From an uncultured Bacteroidales bacterium (GTDB lineage: Bacteria; Bacteroidota; Bacteroidia; Bacteroidales; Bacteroidaceae): a stretch of DNA of 64,000 bases. Shown in pieces: positions 8,501 through 17,177 of the stretch. The notes below the pieces were generated by a model. The model was not told the origin of the DNA. It was given only the letters and a program-made list of their open reading frames with translations, and searched no databases. Position numbers and translations under genes: made by a program. The DNA lies in contig CAMAFY010000009.1 of NCBI GenBank assembly GCA_945833885.1, positions 1-64,000 on the forward strand, written 5' to 3'. The number at the start of each line of letters is the position of its first letter. Position 1 is the stretch's first letter.

Positions 8501-9808
8501 TTACGCCTCGTAGAACGTCTTGAAGGCGCGGTAGACATAGTGGTGGTCCTTGACGGAACCTGTCTCACAAGCGGAGTGCATGCCCCAAATGGCGTTGCCG
8601 ATATCAACGCCGCGGAGGGGTAGGGATGCGGTGAGAATGTTGCCGAGGGTCGAACCTCCGGGAACCTCACTGTGGTTGACGAACTTCTGGAACGGCACAT
8701 TTGCCATCCGGCAGATTTCGGCAAAGACGGCGGCGCTGTCGGCATCGGAGGCATATTTCTGCGCGGCATTGAACTTGATGACCGGTCCTCCGCCCATGAC
8801 GGGATGGTTCACGGGGTCGGCTTTCTCGCTATGGTTGGGGTGGAAAGCGTGGGCATTGTCGGCGCTGACCATGAAGGATTGTTCCACGGTGCGGTAGAAA
8901 TCGTCGCGCGTTCCGCCCGTTTGCATCACAAGACGTTCGAGCAACCAACTGAGGAATGGCGATGCCGCTCCCTGCTTTGTCCCTGATCCCGTCTCCTCGT
9001 TGTCGAAGATGGCGCACACTTGTGTTGCATCCGCCTCCTCACAATCAAAGAGAGCCTGTGCGCCGGCTACGCACATTGAGAGGTCGTCAAGGCGTCCGCT
9101 GAGGACGAATTCATTGTGGATTCCGCAGGTGATGGCGGGTGTTGTGTCGTAGACATAGAGGTCGAAGTCGATGATTTCTTCGGCATCCACTTGCAGTTCT
9201 TTTGCGACAAGTCCGAGGATTCCGCTGTCGCAGCACTCCTCATGGCAACGATATCCCATGATGGGAAGCGTATCCTTCTGGCGGTTGAGTTTCACTCCGT
9301 CGTTCACTTGGCGGTTGAAGTGGATGGCAAGACTTGGAATCACCATCATCGGTCGCTTGAAATCGACGAGGCGGGTCTTGGGATGCAGAGGGTTTTCTCC
9401 GTTGCGGAGCATCACACGTCCTGCAAGACTGAGCGGACGGTCGAACCAAGTGGATAGAATAGGTCCGCCATATACCTCGGTGTTGAGGCGGATTGTGCCC
9501 TCCTTGTCCAGGATTTCGGCATTGGGTTTGAGGCGGAAGCAGGGACTGTCAGAGTGTGCGCAGACGAGGCGGAAGCCCACTTCGGCCATCGGACGTCGGC
9601 CAATCCGTACGAGATAGATGGAGGAATGGTTCTTGGTCACCATCAGTTTCATGCCGGGTTGCAGGGAAGGCAGAGGGTCGGCAGCGTCGATGAGGGTGAA
9701 ACCTGCCGCTTCGGCACGCCGACGGAGTTGGTCGACGGCAAGGAAATTGACGGGCGAGTCGTTGAGGAATTGCAGGAGGTCCTGCGTCAGTTGCGCTTGG
9801 TCTTTCAT
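8501..9808 (-). CDS. M18 family aminopeptidase
   Basis: A cytoplasmic dinuclear-zinc aminopeptidase that releases N-terminal residues, preferring Asp/Glu in characterised relatives. Family motifs run in order: CAHSDSPCFRLKP with the first metal-binding His; the DDLS-type region (SGRLDDLSMCVAG) with the bridging Asp; FDNEETGSGTKQG with the catalytic and metal-binding Glu residues; and SADNAHAFHPNH. It ends KDHHYVYRAFKTFYEA with a conserved His pair. The 435-residue length is normal. The start codon ATG at 9806-9808 gives MKDQAQLTQDLLQFL, the expected N-terminus. tadA lies 80 nt upstream on the same strand, so the two may be cotranscribed. Confidence 0.94.
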   Translation of the reverse strand: MKDQAQLTQDLLQFLNDSPVNFLAVDQLRRRAEAAGFTLIDAADPLPSLQPGMKLMVTKNHSSIYLVRIGRRPMAEVGFRLVCAHSDSPCFRLKPNAEILDKEGTIRLNTEVYGGPILSTWFDRPLSLAGRVMLRNGENPLHPKTRLVDFKRPMMVIPSLAIHFNRQVNDGVKLNRQKDTLPIMGYRCHEECCDSGILGLVAKELQVDAEEIIDFDLYVYDTTPAITCGIHNEFVLSGRLDDLSMCVAGAQALFDCEEADATQVCAIFDNEETGSGTKQGAASPFLSWLLERLVMQTGGTRDDFYRTVEQSFMVSADNAHAFHPNHSEKADPVNHPVMGGGPVIKFNAAQKYASDADSAAVFAEICRMANVPFQKFVNHSEVPGGSTLGNILTASLPLRGVDIGNAIWGMHSACETGSVKDHHYVYRAFKTFYEA

Positions 9809-9888
9809 GGTATGGCTGTATTCTTTTATCTTGTTTGTTGTGTTATCAGGTTCAATATGTTGTATCCTTTATCCTGTAAGTCGCGTCG

Positions 9889-10320
9889 TTAGCGCTTGGT
9901 CTTGAAGAAATCCTTCATCAATGCGGCGCACTCCTCCTCAAGCACCCCGGCTGTGACCTGCGTTTTCGGGTGCAGGGCGTGCGGCGCGAAGGCGGAGAAT
10001 CCGCGTTTAGGGTCGGAAGTTCCGTAGACGATGCGCGCCACTTGTGCCCATCCGAGTGCGCCGGCACACATGACACATGGCTCAACCGTGACGTAAAGTG
10101 TACATTGTGTCAGGTATTTTCCATGGAGGAGATTCGACGCACTTGTGATGGCTTGCATCTCGGCATGCGCGGTTACGTCTCGGAGAGTTTCGGTAAGGTT
10201 GTGTCCCCGGGCAATGATTTGTCCGTTACAGACCACAACCGCACCGATAGGAATCTCGTCTCTTTCGAGGGCCATGCGGGCCTGGACGAGGGCACGTTGC
10301 ATATAAAATTCGTCGGTCAT
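9889..10320 (-). CDS. tadA: tRNA-specific adenosine deaminase
   Basis: Deaminates A34 of tRNA-Arg(ACG) to inosine. A zinc-dependent cytidine-deaminase fold is shown by TAHAEMQ (zinc ligand His and catalytic Glu) and EPCVMCAGAL (PCxxC zinc ligands). The N-terminus FYMQRALVQARMAL and GAVVVCNGQIIARGHN are as in TadA. The length is 143 residues. It is upstream of the M18 gene with an 80-nt gap. Related guanine or cytosine deaminases share the motifs, but the GTSDPKRGFSAF segment favours TadA. Confidence 0.92.
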   Translation of the reverse strand: MTDEFYMQRALVQARMALERDEIPIGAVVVCNGQIIARGHNLTETLRDVTAHAEMQAITSASNLLHGKYLTQCTLYVTVEPCVMCAGALGWAQVARIVYGTSDPKRGFSAFAPHALHPKTQVTAGVLEEECAALMKDFFKTKR

Positions 10321-10451
10321 CGGAGATAATTTATGTTTTGTCCAATTACTTTTGATGAATGATGAGGATGTACGAAGGGTGGGATGCGGAGGCGGGAGGG
10401 AATGGTGGAGGCAACGTCGTTCTGATGTGCCGCTTCGGGGAATGAAAACAT

Positions 10452-10539
10452 CGGAACTTTCCGGCTCAAAGTGCGGAACATTCTGCCTTAAAATGCGGCA
10501 CTTTTCGCCTCAAACACCGGCACTTTCCATCACCGGTTT
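10452..10539. repeat. 22-bp-period tandem array 5 (4 units)
   Basis: Units start at 10452, 10474, 10496 and 10518, exactly 22 bp apart. Core CGG(A/C)AC(T/A)TTNNNCCTCAAA, the common core type. It lies upstream of tadA and downstream of tex. The rest of 10321-10728 shows nothing I can assign. Confidence 0.9.
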
Positions 10540-10728
10540 TTGCAGTGTGTTTTCCGCGTGTGCGACGGATGGATCCGCGTCTCCGTCCTGTCGGGGAAAA
10601 TGTGTGGAGGGCGGTGGTGGAAACGTGCGTTCGTGGCGGCAGGTTCCTGCGTTGTTCCCACGGTCTTCCGTGGGTTCCGCGTTCCAGAGTTCGGAGTTAT
10701 GGGAGGGCGGATGCGGCGTGTCCGGGCA

Positions 10729-12870
10729 TTATTGCTCCACTCCCTTCATGGAAAGTGCAATGCGGTTGCGGTCATAGTCGATATCAATGACGCGTACCAT
10801 CACCTGTTGTTGTATGCGAAGTACCTCGGAAGGATCCTTCACGCGCCGTTCCGCGCATTGCGAAACGTGGACAAGCCCCTTCACTTTGATGCCCAAATCG
10901 ATGAAGGCACCGAAGTTTGTGATGTTGGTCACCACACCCGGGAGCACCATGCCCCGCTCGAGGTCGTCGATTGTGCGGATTTTGTCATTGAAAGCAAAGA
11001 CCTTTGCCGTGCCTCGAGGGTCGCGTCCGGGCTTGTCAAGTTCGGACATTATGTCGGTGAGTGTCGGCATTCCCACCTCCGCCGTGCAGTAACGCTTGAG
11101 GTCGATGCGGTGTCTGGCGTCGGCATCGGCAATGAGTTGAGGCACGGTCATCCCGGCATCTTTAGCCATTTGTTCCACCAAAGCGTAGCGTTCCGGGTGC
11201 ACGGCTGTGTTGTCGAGCGGATTTCCCGATACGCCTTCTTGGGGTGGGATGCGCAGGAATCCCGCACATTGCTCAAAAGCCTTTGCACCCAGGCGGGGCA
11301 CCTTCAGCAGTTGGCGGCGTGAAGAGAAGGGACCGTTGGCCGTTCGATAGTCAACAATGTTCTTGGCAAGCGCAGGTCCGAGGCCGCTGACATAGGTCAA
11401 CAGGTGCTGGGATGCCGTGTTCAGGTTCACGCCGACGGCATTGACGCAACTTTCCACCGTCTGGTCGAGCGAATGCTTCAAAGCATTCTGGTCGACATCG
11501 TGCTGATATTGTCCCACACCGATGGCCTTCGGGTCGATTTTCACCAGTTCCGCCAACGGGTCTGCCAGTCTTCGTGCAATGCTTACCGCACCTCTTACGG
11601 TGACATCATGGTCGGGAAACTCGTCGCGTGCTGTCTTTGACGCGCTGTACACCGATGCTCCGTCCTCGCTGACGAGGAATATTTCCACTCCCGGCATTCC
11701 AATTTCGCGTACCATTTCATCGGTTTCGCGTCCGGCGGTTCCCGTACCGATGGCCACCGCTTCCACGTGGAATCGTTCCATCAGGTGGCGCAATGTCATC
11801 TGGGCACGGGTATATTCCCTGCGCGGTTCGTGGGGATAGATGGTCTCGTTATGGAGCAATGTGCCCTGGGCATCGAGGCAAACGACCTTGCAACCGGTGC
11901 GGAATCCGGGGTCAATACCCATAATCCGTTTCTGGCCGAGCGGTGCTGCGAGCAGGAGTTGTTTGAGGTTGTTGGCAAAAACACGGATGGCTTCCTCGTC
12001 GGCCTTCGCCTTGCTCTGTGCCGCAAATTCGGTTTCGATGCTCGGTTTCAGGAGTCTTTTGTAGGCATCGCGCACCGCTGCTTCCACGAAAGGTTCGGCT
12101 GGCGTGCCGCGTTTGACGTAAGGCCGTACGAGACGTGCGGCAGCATCTTCCTCATCTGCGGGAGAAATGGTCACGCGGAGCACACCTTCCGCCTCGCCTC
12201 GCCGCATTGCGAGCAGACGATGGCTGGTGCAGCGCTTCAAAGGTTCCTGCCAATCGAAATAATCGCGGAACTTCATACCCTCACCTTCGTCCTTTCCCTT
12301 CACCAAACGACTGCTGATGACGGCGTTAAGACTGAACGTTGTGCGGAGCGTGTTGCGGGTTGTCTCGTTCTCACTTGCCTGTTCGGCGATGATGTCTTCG
12401 GCACCCTGCAAGGCGTTTTCCACATCGGGGACCTCGTCGCAAAGGTATTTCCGAGCCTCTTTTTCCGGGTCGTACCATGGTTTGCTGAGGAGGATTTCCG
12501 CCAAAGGTTCCAAACCTTTTTCGCGTGCCATCTGAGCCCTCGTACGGCGTTTGGGCTTAAACGGGAGGTAAATGTCCTCGATTTCTATGGCATCCCACGA
12601 ATTTTCAATGCGGGTTTTCAGTTCGGGAGTCAGTTTTCCTTGGCTTTCGATGGTCTCGATGACGTATTCCTTACGGTGTTTCAGTTCGGAAAGCCGTTGA
12701 AGTTCATCGGCGATGGCGGCGATTTTCACCTCATCGAGGTTGCCGGTAGCCTCCTTTCTGTAACGGCTGATAAAGGGGATTGTGGCACCATCTTCAAGAA
12801 GTGTCACCGTATGTTCCACCTGCGTCTCGCGGAGTTGCAGACGTTGGGCGATAATAGCATTAATGGACAT
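10729..12870 (-). CDS. tex: Tex family S1 RNA-binding protein
   Basis: A conserved nucleic-acid-binding factor, related to eukaryotic Spt6, with roles in transcription and RNA handling. The N-terminal helical Tex domain includes TIPFISRYRKEATGNLDE and FKPKRRTRAQMAREKGLEPL. The YqgF/RNase-H-like domain starts at MGIDPGFRTGCKVV (~320). The helix-hairpin-helix region has LNTASQHLLTYVSGLGPALA. The C-terminal S1 domain reads GVVTNITNFGAFIDLGIK then GLVHVSQ. At 713 residues it is slightly shorter than the E. coli protein but complete. It is divergent from birA, with 103 nt between their starts. Confidence 0.95.
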   Translation of the reverse strand: MSINAIIAQRLQLRETQVEHTVTLLEDGATIPFISRYRKEATGNLDEVKIAAIADELQRLSELKHRKEYVIETIESQGKLTPELKTRIENSWDAIEIEDIYLPFKPKRRTRAQMAREKGLEPLAEILLSKPWYDPEKEARKYLCDEVPDVENALQGAEDIIAEQASENETTRNTLRTTFSLNAVISSRLVKGKDEGEGMKFRDYFDWQEPLKRCTSHRLLAMRRGEAEGVLRVTISPADEEDAAARLVRPYVKRGTPAEPFVEAAVRDAYKRLLKPSIETEFAAQSKAKADEEAIRVFANNLKQLLLAAPLGQKRIMGIDPGFRTGCKVVCLDAQGTLLHNETIYPHEPRREYTRAQMTLRHLMERFHVEAVAIGTGTAGRETDEMVREIGMPGVEIFLVSEDGASVYSASKTARDEFPDHDVTVRGAVSIARRLADPLAELVKIDPKAIGVGQYQHDVDQNALKHSLDQTVESCVNAVGVNLNTASQHLLTYVSGLGPALAKNIVDYRTANGPFSSRRQLLKVPRLGAKAFEQCAGFLRIPPQEGVSGNPLDNTAVHPERYALVEQMAKDAGMTVPQLIADADARHRIDLKRYCTAEVGMPTLTDIMSELDKPGRDPRGTAKVFAFNDKIRTIDDLERGMVLPGVVTNITNFGAFIDLGIKVKGLVHVSQCAERRVKDPSEVLRIQQQVMVRVIDIDYDRNRIALSMKGVEQ

Positions 12871-12889
12871 AAGTAAAAAGATTGTGCGG

Positions 12890-12897
12890 CAAAATTA
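12890..12897 (-). promoter_or_regulatory. Putative -7 element of tex promoter
   Basis: TAATTTTG on the minus strand, 20 nt upstream of the tex start codon, matches TAnnTTTG. The predicted leader is very short (about 12-15 nt). Confidence 0.5.
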
Positions 12898-12938
12898 AGG
12901 TTTTCTACAGATAAACACGGCGGAGACGGGGATTAAAA

Positions 12939-12969
12939 TTGACTGCAACCGAATTTTTTTGTACATTTG
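12939..12969 (+). promoter_or_regulatory. birA promoter, predicting a nearly leaderless mRNA
   Basis: TTG at 12939-12941, a 20-nt spacer, then TACATTTG at 12962-12969. The birA ATG follows only 4 nt after the -7 element, so the predicted start of transcription falls at or next to the A of the ATG. Confidence 0.6.
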
Positions 12970-12973
12970 CGCC

Positions 12974-13762
12974 ATGTTTTGTCCGTACCTTCCCACCTTT
13001 TGGCAGCATAGAGCCTATGAAAGCGTCGAATCGACCATGCTTTGCTGCAACGCTCTCGGCGTGGAGCCGGGACATGTTCTGCTTGTCACGGCAGAAGAGC
13101 AGACGGCCGGGCGCGGACAGCGGGGAACGGTGTGGGAAAGTGCCAAAGGAGAGAACCTGACCTTCTCCGTAGCGTGGCGAAACCTCGGAGTTCCCGCCCG
13201 CGAACAGTTTCTCATCAGCGAGATGACGGCGCTGGCGGTGGTGCGGACTGTGGAGGAAATGCTCCGGAATGCCGCGTGCCGGGAGGAAATTTCCGTGAAA
13301 TGGCCCAACGACATCTATGTCGGGCAGCGGAAAATAGCGGGTATGCTCATCGAACACTCCCTCAGCGGCAGCCACATCGACGGCAGTATGGCGGGCATAG
13401 GACTGAATGTCAATCAGAAACATTTCGCGGGCGATGCCCCGAATCCCGTCTCCCTGCGTCAGATTGCCGGAAAAACATTCTCCCGGGAGGCGGTCATGGA
13501 GGCTTTCGTGCGGCATTTCGACCAGGGAATCTCCATGTTGTTAAAGAAACGATTTGAGGAAATCGAGGAAACCTTTGCATCCCGACTCTTCCGACGCCGT
13601 GGTTGGCACGAATTCCGCGATGCTGACGGAGCGTTTGTCGGACGTTTTGCAGGCATTGCGCGGAATGGTCTGCTGACATTGGAGAAAAAGTCGGGCGGAA
13701 GTGCTACCTATGCCTTCAAGGAGGTCAGTTTCGTGATACCGCCCCAACCGCAGTTGGAGTAG
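12974..13762 (+). CDS. birA: Biotin--[acetyl-CoA-carboxylase] ligase
   Basis: Attaches biotin to the carrier lysine of biotin-dependent carboxylases through biotinyl-AMP. Motifs: ESVESTM (equivalent of the substrate-contact STN region), TAEEQTAGRGQRG (the GRGRxG-type adenylate loop), VKWPNDIYVGQRKIAGML with the catalytic Lys, and GIGLNVNQ. The N-terminal DNA-binding domain of bifunctional BirA is absent, so this is a stand-alone class I ligase. The start ATG at 12974 gives 262 residues. A promoter abuts the start. There are no biotin synthesis genes nearby. Confidence 0.93.
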   Translation: MFCPYLPTFWQHRAYESVESTMLCCNALGVEPGHVLLVTAEEQTAGRGQRGTVWESAKGENLTFSVAWRNLGVPAREQFLISEMTALAVVRTVEEMLRNAACREEISVKWPNDIYVGQRKIAGMLIEHSLSGSHIDGSMAGIGLNVNQKHFAGDAPNPVSLRQIAGKTFSREAVMEAFVRHFDQGISMLLKKRFEEIEETFASRLFRRRGWHEFRDADGAFVGRFAGIARNGLLTLEKKSGGSATYAFKEVSFVIPPQPQLE

Positions 13763-13861
13763 CCATCGTGCGAAACAGCGTGGGCACCTCTCCCGACAAT
13801 CCTTGTGGAACGTCCCATGCGTTTGTTCCGGAATACCGATGTTTTCATACAGAATTCCCGA

Positions 13862-13994
13862 TTCAAAAAAATCGGAATCGCATATATCTATTTCAAGATT
13901 TCACCCATATTTCTTCGGAATTGCAACCGGTTTGTACCGGGAACGCAATCATATTTCTTCGGAAATACAACAAAATTAGTTCAAGAATACAACC
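13862..13994. repeat. 22-bp-period tandem array ending 18 bp before pyrH
   Basis: Clear units at 13907, 13929, 13951 and 13973 (exactly 22 bp apart), with two degenerate ones upstream (~13862 and ~13884). Core ATATTTCTTCGGAAATACAA. The core is private to this locus. The array fills the space between birA and pyrH, so the pyrH promoter and leader must lie within or between its units. Confidence 0.88.
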
Positions 13995-14012
13995 ACAATA
14001 GCATAAACAATC

Positions 14013-14720
14013 ATGAAATTCAAGAGAATTCTCCTCAAACTCAGCGGCGAAAGCCTGATGGGTGAGCAAGGTTACGGCATTGATGTGAAGCGTTTGAACG
14101 AATATGCCGAGCAAATCCGCGACGCCCGCGGTAAGGGTGTGCAAATAGGAATCGTCATTGGTGGCGGTAATATCTTCCGCGGACTCAGTGGTGCCGGCAA
14201 AGGTTTCGACCGCGTGAAGGGTGATCAGATGGGAATGTGTGCCACCGTCATCAACAGTCTGGCCCTCAGCAGTGCGCTCGGAGCCATCGGGGTTCCCAAT
14301 CGTGTGCTTACCGCTATCCGCATGGAGCCCATCGGAGAGTTCTACTCCAAGTGGAAAGCCATTGAGGCTATGGAGAAAGGTGAGGTAGTAATCATGAGTG
14401 CAGGTACGGGAAATCCCTATTTTACCACCGATACCGGTTCCTCGCTCCGCGGCATTGAGATAGAGGCTGACGTGATGTTGAAGGGCACTCGTGTGGATGG
14501 TGTCTATACTGCAGACCCCGAAAAGGACCCCACGGCAACGAAGTTCTCCGACATCACATACGATGAAGTCATTGCCAGAGGTCTGAAGGTGATGGATATA
14601 ACTGCCACTGCCATGTGCAAACAGAACAATCTTCCCATCTACGTCTTCAATATGGACGTGGTTGGAAACTTGGCCCGCGTGCTTGAAGGTGAGGAAATCG
14701 GCACCTATGTTCACGCGTAA
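14013..14720 (+). CDS. pyrH: UMP kinase
   Basis: Phosphorylates UMP to UDP. It is a hexameric amino-acid-kinase-fold enzyme unrelated to eukaryotic UMP/CMP kinases. It begins MKFKRILLKLSGESLMGEQG; the glycine-rich GIVIGGGNIFRG, the GDQMGMCATVINSLAL region and AGTGNPYFTTDTGSSLR are all family hallmarks, as is VDGVYTADPEKDPTA. The 235-residue length is normal. The usual neighbours tsf or frr are not adjacent. The last 14 nt overlap the start of a GH16 lipoprotein gene. Confidence 0.97.
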   Translation: MKFKRILLKLSGESLMGEQGYGIDVKRLNEYAEQIRDARGKGVQIGIVIGGGNIFRGLSGAGKGFDRVKGDQMGMCATVINSLALSSALGAIGVPNRVLTAIRMEPIGEFYSKWKAIEAMEKGEVVIMSAGTGNPYFTTDTGSSLRGIEIEADVMLKGTRVDGVYTADPEKDPTATKFSDITYDEVIARGLKVMDITATAMCKQNNLPIYVFNMDVVGNLARVLEGEEIGTYVHA

Positions 14721-15534
14721 GTTTCTGGCGTTTTCCCTGTTTTCCATCCTGTTTTGCGCCTGTAGCGGCGAAAAGTGGGCGTTGTCGTGGCATGAAGAGT
14801 TTGATGGCGGTGCCCTCGATACGGCAGTTTGGAGCCGGACAGACCGTGGAAAGGCCGATTGGAACAACACTCAGTCGAAACTTCCTCAGTTGCTTGAGGT
14901 GCGCGATGGCATGCTTGTCCTCAAAGGCATCCGCAATCCCCATCGTGTGCGCCCCGAAGATTTGCCCGATGGACGCATCACGCTGCAGGCCGATACGGCG
15001 GAATACCTGACGGCAGGCGTTGTCAGCAAGGGAAAACATCCGTTTCCGGCGGAAGGCCGCATTGAGGTTTCTGCCCGCTTGTTTGGAGCCCGTGGTGCCT
15101 GGCCCGCCATCTGGTTGCTTCCGGATGGCGATGGTGAAGGCTGGCCTCACGGAGGTGAAATAGACATTATGGAGCGTTTGAACCACGATACCATTGCCTA
15201 TCAGACCGTGCACTCGGAATATACGCTGAAATTGGACGACAGTCATCCGCCACATTACGGCACAAACGGCATCCGTCCTGACGAGTTCAACGTCTATGCT
15301 GTGGAGTTTCATCCCGACAGCCTCGTATTTTCCATCAACGGATTGCGCACGTTTGCCTATCCCCGTGTTGATTCTCTTGCTCAAAAAAAGCAGTTTCCTT
15401 ACATCCATCCATGGTACATGCTCATCGATATGCAATTAGGTGGCAACTGGGTAGGACGGGTGGATCCTATGGAAATTCCCGTGGAAATGCACGTCGACTG
15501 GGTGCGTCACTATGTCAGAAAACGCAGAAAATGA
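14707..15534 (+). CDS. Glycoside hydrolase family 16 lipoprotein
   Basis: An endo-beta-glucanase/galactanase-type hydrolase anchored by lipid. The start MFTRKFLAF leads into a lipoprotein signal with lipobox LFCAC. The jelly-roll catalytic domain has the GH16 signature GGEIDIMERL, whose Glu-x-Asp-x-x-Glu residues are nucleophile and acid/base. WHEEFDGGALDTAVW and WYMLIDMQLGGNWVG are typical of laminarinase-like members. Substrate cannot be fixed from sequence. The ATG at 14707 lies inside pyrH (14-nt overlap, different frame). An upstream in-frame start exists at 14662, but it would precede the signal peptide with 15 odd residues. Confidence 0.9.
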   Translation: MFTRKFLAFSLFSILFCACSGEKWALSWHEEFDGGALDTAVWSRTDRGKADWNNTQSKLPQLLEVRDGMLVLKGIRNPHRVRPEDLPDGRITLQADTAEYLTAGVVSKGKHPFPAEGRIEVSARLFGARGAWPAIWLLPDGDGEGWPHGGEIDIMERLNHDTIAYQTVHSEYTLKLDDSHPPHYGTNGIRPDEFNVYAVEFHPDSLVFSINGLRTFAYPRVDSLAQKKQFPYIHPWYMLIDMQLGGNWVGRVDPMEIPVEMHVDWVRHYVRKRRK

Positions 15535-15945
15535 TGGCATTATGCCGTTCTTTTGAGTGCAATGAACTCCAAAACGCTTGCGATTAGCCGTTCTTGTCTT
15601 TAACGGCATCTGCAAAAGCGTTTCTGATGTACTGTTTTCATCCTTAAAAATATCTGAAACCACAGATATGTTATCAGGTTCTTGCCCTCGGACATCTCCC
15701 CATCTTCTGCCATTGGAAACGTGGATGTCCGGGGGCTTGGGACGAATTTCATAATGTCGGATTCCGCCTTTTGCTCCGGCAAGATGGGTTTTTGTAATGA
15801 CAATCCCTTGCGGATGATGCGGAAAAGCCCTGGTCGTTCACAGACAATCCTCCATGGACGAGGATGCAATGCTTTGTCCATACATATATAATCCCCTATG
15901 GATGAGGCCGTAAAGCCCCATCCTTTATACCGAAAGAATACAAAG
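15535..15945. other. Intergenic region with a 13-bp stem-loop
   Basis: 411 nt without a gene. GCCCTCGGACATC (15684-15696) pairs with GATGTCCGGGGGC (15724-15736), one wobble, 27-nt loop, with no T-run on either strand, so it is not an ordinary terminator. At 15544-15655 similar segments recur about 43 bp apart (GCCGTTCTT at 15544 and 15587), possibly a decayed 2 x 22 array. Nothing else was recognised. Confidence 0.5.
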
Positions 15946-16458
15946 ATGAATTTCGAAACCCTTGTACAGCGTCGTTATAGCGTCCGCGCTTATCAGCAGG
16001 TTCTTCCCAGCGATGCGGAAATCAAAGCCGTTTTAGACGCTGCCCGCTTGGCACCTTCCGCCTGCAACCGCCAGCCTTGGCATTTCTATGTCGTGCGTTC
16101 GCAGTCCGCCCGTGAGGCACTTTCCGCTGCCTATCCGCGTCCTTGGTTTGCCACCGCACCGCTCTATATAGCCATAACCATCCATCATGACGAGGAATGG
16201 GTGCGGACTTCTGACGGTCATCGCCATGGAATAGTTGATGCAAGCATTGCTGCCGAACACATTTGTCTGGCTGCCACAGCGGCGGGGCTCGGCACTTGTT
16301 GGGTCTGTGCCTTCGATGTTGAGGCCGCGCGCAAGGCACTTCCCCTTTCCTCCGACGAGGAACCCGTCATCATTCTTCCCATCGGCTACCCCGAGGAGGG
16401 CGCCGCTGTACCCGAGAAGAACCGGAAAACGTTGGCGGAAATCGTCACGGAAATCTGA
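15946..16458 (+). CDS. Nitroreductase family protein
   Basis: An FMN-dependent oxidoreductase of the nitroreductase fold. MNFETLVQRRYSVRAYQ is the classic N-terminal RRSxRxY flavin-contact motif. LDAARLAPSACNRQPWHFYV follows as expected, and AATAAGLGTCWVCAF is the second flavin-binding region. IILPIGYPEE matches the C-terminal strand. At 170 residues it is a small member of the family, many of which act on quinones or nitro compounds; the physiological substrate is unknown. The start MNFETL at 15946 is chosen over an upstream in-frame ATG. Confidence 0.9.
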   Translation: MNFETLVQRRYSVRAYQQVLPSDAEIKAVLDAARLAPSACNRQPWHFYVVRSQSAREALSAAYPRPWFATAPLYIAITIHHDEEWVRTSDGHRHGIVDASIAAEHICLAATAAGLGTCWVCAFDVEAARKALPLSSDEEPVIILPIGYPEEGAAVPEKNRKTLAEIVTEI

Positions 16459-16561
16459 TCCGGCATTGCGGTTGACGATGTGGAGTGCAGTCGCATCGAA
16501 AATAAAAATGCCTGAGTCCTATAAGTTATTTCCGTAATTTTCCAACCTGAATGCCGACTGT

Positions 16562-16627
16562 AACCCCTTCAAATATAGATTACACCCCATCTAAGGTCGG
16601 TTTATAGCCCCATATAGATAAAGATAA
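16562..16627. repeat. Possible 22-bp-type array (3 units) before the DUF486 gene
   Basis: CCCC-centred units at 16564, 16585 and 16608 (steps 21 and 23), each followed by an ATATAGAT-like segment. A weak example of the array class, placed 10 nt upstream of the next start codon. Confidence 0.45.
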
Positions 16628-16636
16628 TATTATAAA

Positions 16637-17011
16637 ATGAATAGTATAGTCCTTACCATTGCTCTGCTGGTCATCAGTAATTGTTTCATGACATTTGCCT
16701 GGTATGGCCATTTGAAGTTGCAGACAATGGGGGTCATTTCTGACCATACTCCGCTGATTCTCGTCATTTTGGCCTCGTGGCTCCTTGCCCTTCCCGAGTA
16801 CATTTGCCAGGTAAACGGCAACCGTATCGGCTTCGATGGCAATGGTGGTCCCTTCACATTGATGCAACTTAAGATAATTCAGGAGGTACTTTCCATCACC
16901 ATCTTCACGGTTTTCACCGTCCTTGTCTTCAAAGGCCAGACATTTCAGTGGAATCATTTTGCGGCATTCCTTTGTCTGATCGCTGCCGTATACTTCGTTT
17001 TCTTGAAATGA
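16637..17011 (+). CDS. DUF486 family membrane protein
   Basis: A 124-residue integral membrane protein with about four helices. It begins MNSIVLTIALLVISNCFMTF and contains AWYGHLKLQ, WLLALPEYICQVNGNRIGF and the ending AAVYFVFLK. This matches the DUF486 family, which belongs to the drug/metabolite transporter superfamily and resembles small EmrE-like proteins. Substrate unknown. It lies between the nitroreductase and the TonB receptor with no clear functional link. Confidence 0.87.
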   Translation: MNSIVLTIALLVISNCFMTFAWYGHLKLQTMGVISDHTPLILVILASWLLALPEYICQVNGNRIGFDGNGGPFTLMQLKIIQEVLSITIFTVFTVLVFKGQTFQWNHFAAFLCLIAAVYFVFLK

Positions 17012-17177
17012 AATCCAACGTTCCCGTCGGGCGAAATGCGCGATTCAAAATCCGGTGAGGCGCATTAAGGCCACGCCATGACGCTGAAACGAAGGATGCT
17101 ATCCAAGGCTTTTTACCGCCTTGACATGTTGACGGCACCGGAAAGTGTTGTCGTCTCCACTCCCCACATCTCTATAA

